Assembly (NCBI RefSeq): GCF_001014645.1
Contig: NZ_LASZ01000006.1
Coordinates: 62,001 to 126,000 of the forward strand
Direction of reading: 5' to 3'
Length of the DNA stretch: 64,000 nucleotides
Origin: Luteimonas sp. FCS-9
Lineage (GTDB): Bacteria > Pseudomonadota > Gammaproteobacteria > Xanthomonadales > Xanthomonadaceae
Both the position numbers and the translations under genes were made by a program. Each line of letters begins with the position of its first letter. Within the stretch, counting starts at the first letter, position 1. Positions 34,506 to 41,246 of this stretch are shown here, in pieces. The notes beneath the pieces are model-generated. The model ran no database searches, was not told where the DNA came from, and worked only from the letters and a program-made list of their open reading frames with translations.

Positions 34506-34976
34506 CTATGGATGCGCGAGGCGGGCGTCGATGCGCTTCGCCCCGGCGGGGGTGGAAAGGGAGTGGACGCGCGGCGCGTCGTCGAGCATCTGCGCCAGCG
34601 TCACGCCACGCAGGGCGTCGGCGACGACCTCGTTGATGCGGCGCCAGTTGCCCTGCACGCCGCACTGGTCGGAGATCCCGCACTGGCTGTCGTGCAGGCT
34701 GCACTCGGTCATCGCCAGCGGGCCTTCCATCGCCTCGACGATCTGCACCAGGTTGATCGCCACCGGCGCGCGCGCCAGGCGATAGCCGCCGTTGGCGCCG
34801 CGGAAGCCCTCGACCAGGCCGGCCTGGGCCAGCGGTTTGAGCAGCTTGCTGACCGTCGGCGTCTCCAGGCCCGCGCGTTCGGCCAGCTCGGTCGCGCTCA
34901 TCACCGCGTCCGGCCGTGCGGCGAGCACGGTCAGGACGACGGTGGCGTAATCGGTGAGCTTGGTGACCCGGAGCAT
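34506..34976 (-). CDS. Rrf2-family SUF operon regulator (IscR/SufR-like)
   Basis: 156 residues. Winged-helix Rrf2 repressor starting MLRVTKLTDYATVVLTVLA. Cys92, Cys99 and Cys105 in ECSLHDSQCGISDQC occupy the places of the three IscR cluster cysteines (92/98/104), so an Fe-S cluster probably senses demand. First gene of the suf operon, 19 bp before sufB. Divergent from the SET-domain gene with an AAAATTGTACTTTT-type dyad in the shared upstream region, a candidate autoregulatory site. Confidence 0.92.
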   Translation of the reverse strand: MLRVTKLTDYATVVLTVLAARPDAVMSATELAERAGLETPTVSKLLKPLAQAGLVEGFRGANGGYRLARAPVAINLVQIVEAMEGPLAMTECSLHDSQCGISDQCGVQGNWRRINEVVADALRGVTLAQMLDDAPRVHSLSTPAGAKRIDARLAHP

Positions 34977-35008
34977 CGCGGAAGAAGGCTGACTGCGTAA
35001 AGCGGACC

Positions 35009-35024
35009 AAAATTGTACTTTTTT
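35009..35024. promoter_or_regulatory. Candidate operator in the suf/SET divergent region
   Basis: AAAATTGTACTTTTTT, an imperfect dyad AAAA-nn-GTAC-nn-TTTT, 33 bp before the suf regulator start, in an AT-rich pocket. Position fits autoregulation by the Rrf2 protein; no site of the classical IscR type 1 or 2 consensus is certain. Confidence 0.4.
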
Positions 35025-35136
35025 GGCCGGCCGACCACAACGCCCGGCGGGACCGGCGTTCAGCGCGACGCCAGTGGCGGTGGCGGTGCAGGTCCGCGAC
35101 AATGCGGCGCTTGTCCTTCCGCCACCAGAGCGCACG

Positions 35137-35616
35137 ATGCCCAAGAAGAAGACCAGGAAGATCGAGGCCCGCCGCTCGGCGATCCACGGCAACGGCGTGT
35201 TCGCCACCGAGGCGATCGCCAAGGGCGAGCGCATCATCCGCTACAAGGGCTTCCTGCGCAGCCATGCCGACGTCGACAACGAGTACGGCGACCAGGAGGA
35301 GGACGGCCACACCTTCCTGTTCACGCTCAACGACGAGTATGTCATCGACGCCAACATCGAGGGCAACGTCGCACGCTGGATCAACCACAGCTGCGATCCC
35401 AACTGCGAGGCGGTCGTCGAGGAGGACGCCAAGGACCGGCGCCACAAGGACAAGGTGTTCATCGAGGCGCTGCGCGACATCGCCCAGGGCGAGGAGCTGA
35501 CCTACAACTACGGCATCACGCTGGCCGAGCGGCACACGCCCGCGCTCAAGAAGCTGTGGGGCTGCCGCTGTGGCGCGAAGAACTGCACCGGGACGATGCT
35601 CCAGCCCAAGCGCTGA
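35137..35616 (+). CDS. SET-domain lysine methyltransferase-like protein
   Basis: 159 residues. Complete compact SET domain: AIHGNGVFA at 16-23, the SAM-binding/catalytic WINHSCDPNC at 81-90, GEELTYNY at 118-125, and a post-SET zinc motif C143-x-C145-x4-C150 (WGCRCGAKNC). All expected catalytic elements are intact, so an active SAM-dependent protein lysine methyltransferase is likely. Basic N-terminus MPKKKTRKIEARR. Substrate unknown; ribosomal or nucleoid proteins, including the Lys-rich histone and the HU protein in this window, are candidates. Start MPKKK is preferred over an upstream frame that lacks family sequence. Confidence 0.92.
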   Translation: MPKKKTRKIEARRSAIHGNGVFATEAIAKGERIIRYKGFLRSHADVDNEYGDQEEDGHTFLFTLNDEYVIDANIEGNVARWINHSCDPNCEAVVEEDAKDRRHKDKVFIEALRDIAQGEELTYNYGITLAERHTPALKKLWGCRCGAKNCTGTMLQPKR

Positions 35617-35640
35617 CCCCACGCGCCACGCCGCGCACGG

Positions 35641-36360
35641 TCACGGCGGCGTGGCGACCTCGTGCAGGTCGGCCGAGGCGATGCGCCACGCGCGTTGCGC
35701 CTCGTTCGCGCCGTCGGCCACCGCGGCGCGCAGCACGTAGCGGCCCTCGTAGCGCCGGATCGAACCGTCGGTCTGCTGCGCGCGCAGCGAGACCGGCACC
35801 TCGACGTAGCGCGAGCCGGCTGCCGAATCGGCGGTCTGCGGCGTGCCGATGTCGACCATGACCGTGGACGTCTGCGCGAAGCCCGCCTCGAACTGCTCGG
35901 GCGTCTGTCCGCTGGCGCGACCGCCATCCGACCACAGCGCATAGGCCCGGGCGTGGTCGAGCGCGTTGATGGCCGTGTAGTAACTGCGCACGACCGCGAC
36001 GGCGGCTTCCGGAGACGGCGGCGGCACGGCATCGACGGTCGCCTCGTCCGGGACCAGGACCGGCAGCAATCCCGTCTCGGGATTGTCCTCGAGCGGGACG
36101 GCGGGCACATCGGGGACTTCCGGCGCCGGGGCTTCGCCGCCCAGCGGGACGTCGCCGGGGCCGGGTGCGCCGGGCATGCGGGTGACCGGGCCGCCGGTCG
36201 CGACCGGCTGGGGCAGGCCGGCGGCATCGGTGCCGCGCTCGTGCGCGCTGTCGCGCCCGGCGTCGCGATCGCCGCACGCGGCCAGCGCGATCGCCGCCAG
36301 GCCCGCGCACAGGCCCAGCACCGCACGCTCAGCGCGCAAGGTGCACCACCACGCGGCCAT
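35641..36360 (-). CDS. Putative lipoprotein with NTF2-like C-terminal domain
   Basis: Up to 239 residues, no named family recognised. Lipobox LAAC (signal AVLGLCAGLAAIALAAC), a long Pro/Gly/Asp-rich linker (about 35-115), and a C-terminal domain (about 115-239) with AVAVVRSYYTAINALDHARAYALWSD that resembles an NTF2-like or steroid-isomerase fold. Overlaps the DUF1439 gene by 32 bp if the ATG at 36360 is used. A TTG start at 36339 gives a cleaner signal peptide (MRAERAVLGL) and an 11 bp overlap, so the start is uncertain. Confidence 0.72.
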   Translation of the reverse strand: MAAWWCTLRAERAVLGLCAGLAAIALAACGDRDAGRDSAHERGTDAAGLPQPVATGGPVTRMPGAPGPGDVPLGGEAPAPEVPDVPAVPLEDNPETGLLPVLVPDEATVDAVPPPSPEAAVAVVRSYYTAINALDHARAYALWSDGGRASGQTPEQFEAGFAQTSTVMVDIGTPQTADSAAGSRYVEVPVSLRAQQTDGSIRRYEGRYVLRAAVADGANEAQRAWRIASADLHEVATPP

Positions 36361-36886
36361 CGCCGACGGCGACCTCGCCGATCCGCTTGCCGGCCGGCAG
36401 CTTCGACAGCAGATCGTCGTCGAGCCGGTAGACCGGTTCGCTGCGCGCGTACTCGGCGAGCAGGCCGTTGACGATCCCGCGCGCGCCGCCCTTGAGCAGC
36501 GCGTTCGTGCCCGGCAGGTCGAACTGCAGCAGTTCGGGATCCTCGAGGTGCAGGCCGCGCGTCGACGAGTCGTAGCGCAGGCCGCTGACCAGCGCGAGGT
36601 GGCCCGGGCGGTCGTCGGCGACCGCGCCGTCCACGCCCAGGTCGAAGTCCAGCCGCAGCCGGCCCTCGCCCTGCGGGATCGTGAGCCGGGGATTGTCCAG
36701 CGTCACCGAGACCAGGCCGCCGACGCGATCGAAGGAGCGCGGGAAGCGCGTGTCGAGCTGGCGCTGCAGCTGGGGCGCAGTGAACGCGACCTGGTCGCCG
36801 AGCCAGGCCTGCACCACGCCCAGCGAGGTGCAGGCGGTCAACGCGAGCAACAGCAACAGCGGAAGGGAGCGGGCGGGTGCGCGCAT
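36329..36886 (-). CDS. DUF1439 lipoprotein (YceB-like)
   Basis: 185 residues. Lipobox LTAC after LLLLLA (signal 1-19), then a DUF1439 domain: VAFTAPQLQRQLDTRFPRSF, VSVTLDNPRLTIPQGEGRLRLDFDLGV and ARGIVNGLLAEYARSEPVYRL. The ATG at 36886 has AGGAAG upstream; an ATG ten codons earlier would add MRASHQEALR ahead of the signal. Outer-membrane or periplasmic lipoprotein of unknown role. Paired with the downstream lipoprotein gene by overlap. Confidence 0.88.
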   Translation of the reverse strand: MRAPARSLPLLLLLALTACTSLGVVQAWLGDQVAFTAPQLQRQLDTRFPRSFDRVGGLVSVTLDNPRLTIPQGEGRLRLDFDLGVDGAVADDRPGHLALVSGLRYDSSTRGLHLEDPELLQFDLPGTNALLKGGARGIVNGLLAEYARSEPVYRLDDDLLSKLPAGKRIGEVAVGDGRVVVHLAR

Positions 36887-36962
36887 GCGAAGAGCTTCCT
36901 GGTGCGATGCCCGCACCCTACGTATCGGCGGTGAATGCCGGGTTAGCGGCGCGGCCGCACAC

Positions 36963-37397
36963 TTAATCGGGCGCGGCCGCCAGCACCACGCGATGCGGTT
37001 GCAGCCACGCCAGCAGCAGTCCGAGCAACTGCATCGCGACGATGTCGAACACGATCTGGCGCAGCATCAGGCCGAGGGGGAACGGCTGGCCGGCGTGCGC
37101 GAGCAGATGCCAGGGCACGAACGACACCAGCGCCATCGCCAGGCCGAAGCGCGCGCCGTGCCAGCGCTTGCTGCGCACCGGGGGCGGCAGCCAGCGGTAG
37201 AGCCAGGTCATCCCCAGGCCCAGCGCGAGATACGCCAGCAGGATCCAGCCGACGTTGGCGTCGGCGTCCTCGCGCGGGCGGAACAGGTGGGCCAGGGCCA
37301 GGTAGTCGGCGCGCAGCAGCACGCCATGGACGAGGAAGCCCAGGAACAGCGCGGTGGCCGACAGCGTCAGCCCGCACATCCAGAAACGCTTGTCCAT
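36963..37397 (-). CDS. Four-helix inner-membrane protein of unknown function
   Basis: 144 residues. Four hydrophobic segments (about 6-26, 45-66, 84-103, 110-135), with short charged loops (RADYLALAHLFRPREDAD; PPPVRSKRWHGARF). No enzyme motif. Not recognised beyond small conserved membrane proteins of this family group. TAA stop 36963-36965. Confidence 0.75.
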   Translation of the reverse strand: MDKRFWMCGLTLSATALFLGFLVHGVLLRADYLALAHLFRPREDADANVGWILLAYLALGLGMTWLYRWLPPPVRSKRWHGARFGLAMALVSFVPWHLLAHAGQPFPLGLMLRQIVFDIVAMQLLGLLLAWLQPHRVVLAAAPD

Positions 37398-37476
37398 CTC
37401 CAACTCCGACGATGCGTGCGAGGCGCCCGGCGCAGGGTAACCCGGAAGCGCCGTGGGGCGCCCGGCCGGGGGCGCG

Positions 37477-38088
37477 TCAGCGCGAGGCGGGCGAGGCGTC
37501 GACCCGGGCGCCGGCGCGCAGCAGCGGCAACGGGTCGATCGCACCGTCGGCGGCGTAGACGCCGTAGTGCAGGTGCGGCGGCGTGCCGCGCGCGTTGCCG
37601 GTATCGCCGACCGTGCCCAGCATGTCGCCCGGTCGCACCACATCCCCGGTCGCGAGCAGTTCGGCGAACGCGTCGAGGTGTGCGTAGTAGTGGCGCTGGC
37701 GCCCCGGGCCGACCACCCAGACCTGACGGCCGCCGAGGCCGGCCTCGCGGATGCCCACGACCAGGCCCTCGGTGGTGCTGCGCACCGGGGTGCCGCGCGG
37801 GGCGAAGATGTCGACGCCTTCGTGCCGGCGGTCGCGACCGCGCGGTGCGCCGAAGGTGTCGGCGACGCGGCGGGCGGCGACGCCGTCGACCGGCATCGGC
37901 AATGCCTGCGGCGCGGGCGCGGCGGCGATCCGGGCGACCACCCGGGGCTGGGCCATGAACGGCTGATGCCAGGCCCAGTGGCCGGCCGCGGCGAGCAGCG
38001 CCAGCACCAGGACGGCGCGCAGCGTGCGGCGCAGTTCGGGCGTGTAGTCGCGTCGGTGGAGCGCGGGGGAGGATGGCATCGTGCCCAC
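37477..38088 (-). CDS. M23 family peptidase (LytM-type)
   Basis: 203 residues. Basic N-terminus, single membrane anchor (about 22-40: LRAVLVLALLAAAGHWAW), and a M23 domain with metal ligands HEGVDIFAPRGTPV (His, Asp) and HLHYGV (H-x-H). LysM and coiled coil are absent. Cuts peptidoglycan cross-links or regulates amidases in the periplasm. The more downstream ATG (MPSSPAL, 38079) is also possible. Confidence 0.88.
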   Translation of the reverse strand: MGTMPSSPALHRRDYTPELRRTLRAVLVLALLAAAGHWAWHQPFMAQPRVVARIAAAPAPQALPMPVDGVAARRVADTFGAPRGRDRRHEGVDIFAPRGTPVRSTTEGLVVGIREAGLGGRQVWVVGPGRQRHYYAHLDAFAELLATGDVVRPGDMLGTVGDTGNARGTPPHLHYGVYAADGAIDPLPLLRAGARVDASPASR

Positions 38089-38139
38089 GGTAGCGGCGCC
38101 GACGCGAAGACCGGGTCGGCGCGGTCCGTGCGGCGGCGG

Positions 38140-38775
38140 TCAGCGCGCGGCGGTGCGCACTTCCTGCTCGAGGCGGTCCTTGAGCTCGGGCGCGAGCTGC
38201 AGCTGGCGCGCGAGTTCGTCGAGATAGCTGCGCTCCATGAAGCTGGTCTCGTCGGCCACCAGCACGCTGGCCAGGTACATCTCCGAGGCGACCTCCGGCG
38301 AGGTCGCGGCGCGCGCGATCTCGGCCGGGTCGAGGGGCTTCTCCAGTTCGGCGTGCAGCCACGGCTGGATGTCGGCGCCGGCGTCGATGCGGCGGAACTC
38401 GGCCTCGATGACCTCGCGCTCGCGCGCGTCGAGATGGCCGTCGGCCTTGGCCGCGGCGACCAGCGCCTTGAGGATCGCCTGGCTGTGCAGGTCGGCCTGC
38501 GGCGGCGGCAGCCGGTCGACGGTCTGCGGCGCCGGTGCGGTCGCGCCCGCCTGCTGCTTCTGGTAATCGCCGTAGGCGCGGTAGGCCATCATGCCGATCG
38601 CGGCCAGGCCGCCGTAGCTGGCGAGCTTGCGGGTCTTGCGGTTCTTGCCCAGCAGCAGGCCGAGCGCGCCGCCGGCGGCCGCGCCCTTGCCGAAGTCGGC
38701 GTTGAGCAGGCTGCTGCCGGGCTTGCCGCCGGCCTGGGAGGTGAGCAGGTGATTGAGGAAACCCTGGAAGCTCAT
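38140..38775 (-). CDS. DUF533/TerB-like protein (YebE-like)
   Basis: 211 residues. N-terminal glycine-rich and hydrophobic stretch (GKGAAAGGALGLLLGKNRKTRK, LASYGGLAAIGMMAYRAY), then a TerB-type helical domain from about 95: ILKALVAAAKADGHLDAREREVIEAEF and ...EMYLASVLVADETSFMERSYLDELARQL. Matches the DUF533 (YebE) inner-membrane family; function unknown. No tellurite genes nearby. Confidence 0.85.
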   Translation of the reverse strand: MSFQGFLNHLLTSQAGGKPGSSLLNADFGKGAAAGGALGLLLGKNRKTRKLASYGGLAAIGMMAYRAYGDYQKQQAGATAPAPQTVDRLPPPQADLHSQAILKALVAAAKADGHLDAREREVIEAEFRRIDAGADIQPWLHAELEKPLDPAEIARAATSPEVASEMYLASVLVADETSFMERSYLDELARQLQLAPELKDRLEQEVRTAAR

Positions 38776-38908
38776 GACATCGATCCGCAGAGGGGGAGGG
38801 GACGCATTGCGGTGGGCGAGCTTGCGATGCCGGATGTTCGCATCGTGTGCACGTCCCGCGACAGCCGCCGAAGGCGGCGCCCGGTCCGACGCGCGGGGCC
38901 CGAAAACG

Positions 38909-38939
38909 CGATCGGGACGGTCAAGGACCGTCCCGATCG
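38909..38939. terminator. Perfect 14-bp hairpin after the HU gene
   Basis: CGATCGGGACGGTC and GACCGTCCCGATCG around AAG, 22 bp past the HU stop. On the minus strand followed by CGTTTTCG; probable intrinsic terminator for the HU gene, with a weak U-run. Confidence 0.65.
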
Positions 38940-38961
38940 AGGAGGCTGCGGTCGCCAGGAA

Positions 38962-39363
38962 TCAGGCGGCGGCGTCCTTGAGCTTCTTGAGCGGGCGCAC
39001 CTTGACCTTGACCGAGGCGGGCTTGGCGGCGAACCACTGCTCTTCCTTGGTGAAGGGGTTGATGCCCTTGCGCTTCGGCTTGGCCGGCACGCTGACCGAG
39101 GTGATCTTCAGCAGGCCCGGCAGCGTGAACGAACCGGCGCCCTTCTTGTTGATCGAACCGTGCACGGCACCTTCGAGCGCGGAGAACACCGCGCGCACGT
39201 CCTTGGCGGCCAGGCCGGTGGACTCGGCGATGTGCGCGACCAGGCCCGACTTGCTCAGCGCTTCCTTGATCGGCTTGGGCGCTGCGGACTTGGTGGCGGC
39301 CTTCTTCGGCGCAGCAGCCTTCTTGGCCGGCACTTTCTTGGTGGTGGCCTTCTTCGTTGCCAT
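38962..39363 (-). CDS. HU-family DNA-binding protein with lysine-rich N-terminal tail
   Basis: 133 residues, longer than the ~90 of plain HU. N-terminal tail (about 1-30: MATKKATTKKVPAKKAAAPKK) of AKK-type repeats like the H1-like protein here, then an HU fold: IKEALSKSGLVAHIAESTGLAAKDVRAVFSALEGAVHGSINKKGAGSFTLPGLLKI, and the basic arm region KRKGINPFTKEEQWFAAKPASVKVKV. Compacts and bends DNA. The tail probably adds non-specific DNA binding. A 287 bp gap separates it from osmC. Confidence 0.93.
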   Translation of the reverse strand: MATKKATTKKVPAKKAAAPKKAATKSAAPKPIKEALSKSGLVAHIAESTGLAAKDVRAVFSALEGAVHGSINKKGAGSFTLPGLLKITSVSVPAKPKRKGINPFTKEEQWFAAKPASVKVKVRPLKKLKDAAA

Positions 39364-39650
39364 GGGTGTGTGGTTCCCTCGTCAAATATGGATTGGATGA
39401 TTCCTGGCCGAGCGAGCCGGCAAGCGAAATGTAGGGCATCCCTGCGCACCCGCCAATAGGAAAACGCAAAAAAACAGCGGTTTTCAGGCGCCGTCGATGC
39501 CGCCGATCGCCATTGCGCCCGTCCGGCGGTTGTCGGCGCGACAGGGCGCGACCCGTTGGCGCACCCGCGCCCGCGGCGCCGCCGCCCGAAACGCCCGCGT
39601 CACGCCCGCCTCGATAGGCTCGCCGGCTCCTGTCCCGATGGAGAATGCGC

Positions 39651-40085
39651 ATGGGCATTTCCCGCCACGCCACCGCCCGCTGGAGCGGCGACCTGAAATC
39701 CGGCAAGGGCGCCTTGTCGACGCCGCAGAGCGGCCTGCTGGACGCCGTGCGCTACGGCTTCAACAGCCGCTTCGGCGAGGAGAAGGGCACCAACCCCGAA
39801 GAACTCATCGCCGCCGCGCATGCCGGCTGCTTCACGATGGCGCTGTCGGCCAAGCTCACCGAGGCCGGTTTCGCGCCCGAGTCGATCGACACGCGCGCCG
39901 ACGTCGACCTGTCGATGGATGGCGGCCCGCAGTTGAGCGCGATCCGGCTGAAGACGCGCGCCAAGGTGCCGGGCATCGACGCGGCGCGCTTCCGCGAGAT
40001 CGCCGACGACGCCAAGCAGAACTGTCCGGTCTCCAAGGCGCTGTCGGCGGTGCCGCTGTCGCTCGAGGCCGAGCTCGAGCGCTGA
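39651..40085 (+). CDS. OsmC family peroxiredoxin-like protein
   Basis: 144 residues. OsmC/Ohr-type organic hydroperoxide reductase fold. Reactive Cys60 in AHAGCFTMAL and Cys125 in QNCPVSKAL, plus Arg and Glu positions (SRFGEEKGTNPEELI) present. Reduces organic or fatty peroxides in the cytoplasm, using lipoylated proteins or thiols. The ATG at 39651 is chosen because GGAG lies 7 nt upstream; an ATG at 39645 would be too close to it. Confidence 0.93.
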   Translation: MGISRHATARWSGDLKSGKGALSTPQSGLLDAVRYGFNSRFGEEKGTNPEELIAAAHAGCFTMALSAKLTEAGFAPESIDTRADVDLSMDGGPQLSAIRLKTRAKVPGIDAARFREIADDAKQNCPVSKALSAVPLSLEAELER

Positions 40086-40179
40086 CGCATCGCCGCCTCC
40101 CTGCCGTGCCGCACCCGCGGTTCGGCAGTGGAGAGGCCGGCCCTGGCGGCCCTGGATGTCGATGCGCCAGGCGCCCGGC

Positions 40180-41061
40180 TCACCGCCAGTCGATCGTGCC
40201 CCGCACCACGCTCTGGACCCGACCGCCCGACCACACCTCGCCGTCGGCATCGACGCGCAGATCCAGGATCGCATCGTGTCCGACCTCGCGCCCCTGGCTG
40301 ACGCGGTAACGGCCGTCGTGCCCGGGCAGCGCGTCGCGAGCCGCAAGCCAGGCGGCCAGCGTCGCATTGGCCGCGCCCGAGGCGGCATCCTCGAAACATG
40401 TGGTGGCGCCGACGAACGCGCGCACCGCCAGGTCGTGGTCGCTGCCGCCCGCACTGCGCGCGAAGGCGCACACGCCCATGCTGCCGGTGGCCTCGGCCAG
40501 CGCGGCGATCGCATCCCAGTGCGGCGCGGCAGTGCGCAATGTCGCCTCGTCGGCGACCTCGGCCAGCCACCAGCGACGCCCGCCGTCCATCAGCACCGGC
40601 GGCAAGGCGCCGGGCGGCAGCGACGCCAGCGCATCGCGCAGCCGCGAGTCGTCGCCGCGCGCGACCTCGACGATCCGCGCACGCGGCGTGCGCACGGCGA
40701 TCGTCCGCGTCGCACCATCGCCGTCGACCGCCAGCGGCAGGCAGCCGGCGATGCCGTCCTGCACCAGCACGCCGTCGCGCGGGCGCGCCAGCCCCGCGTC
40801 GAGCACGACGTGCGCGGTGCCGACGCTCGGATGCCCGGCGAACGGCACCTCGCGGCGCGGGGAGAACATGCGGATGCGGTAGCTGGCCGCGTTGTTCGAA
40901 GGCGGGAACACGAACGTGGTCTCGGGCAGCCGGGTCCAGCGGGCGATCGCCTGCATCGCCTCGTCGCTCAGCCCCGCGGCGTCGAGCACCACGGCCAGCG
41001 GATTGCCGGCACCGGGCCGGTCGGCGAACACGTCCACCTGGACGAAGCGTCGGGAAGTCAT
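40180..41061 (-). CDS. PhzF family isomerase/epimerase
   Basis: 293 residues, typical size. QVDVFADRPGAGNPLAVVLDA start, TTFVFPP (catalytic Glu in LPETTFVF), PFAGHPSVGTAHV, and TCFEDAASGAANATLAAWLAA, which are PhzF fold signatures. Family members isomerise small molecules, as PhzF does in phenazine synthesis; substrate unknown here and no phenazine genes are near. Convergent with osmC, divergent from lysAC. Confidence 0.92.
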   Translation of the reverse strand: MTSRRFVQVDVFADRPGAGNPLAVVLDAAGLSDEAMQAIARWTRLPETTFVFPPSNNAASYRIRMFSPRREVPFAGHPSVGTAHVVLDAGLARPRDGVLVQDGIAGCLPLAVDGDGATRTIAVRTPRARIVEVARGDDSRLRDALASLPPGALPPVLMDGGRRWWLAEVADEATLRTAAPHWDAIAALAEATGSMGVCAFARSAGGSDHDLAVRAFVGATTCFEDAASGAANATLAAWLAARDALPGHDGRYRVSQGREVGHDAILDLRVDADGEVWSGGRVQSVVRGTIDWR

Positions 41062-41144
41062 GGGCGGGCGTCGCGCGGCGCGACAGCTTACCCAAACGGC
41101 TGCCGGAATCGGGCGGCTCGATTCCCTCCGACCCCGCCGGCGCC

Positions 41145-41150
41145 TAGAAT
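41145..41150 (+). promoter_or_regulatory. Candidate -10 of the lysAC-murL-murD2 operon
   Basis: TAGAAT 96 bp before the lysAC start, with TTCCCT at a 17-bp spacing as a poor -35. Same CTAGAATC form as before the S9 peptidase gene at 58271. Confidence 0.35.
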
Positions 41151-41246
41151 CGCCGTTCTGCCGCGCCCTCCGCCAGCGACCGGCCCGTTCCGGGCGCGCC
41201 TGCGCGCGCTGCCGTCCTTCTCCTTCCGTCAGAGACCCCACCTCCG

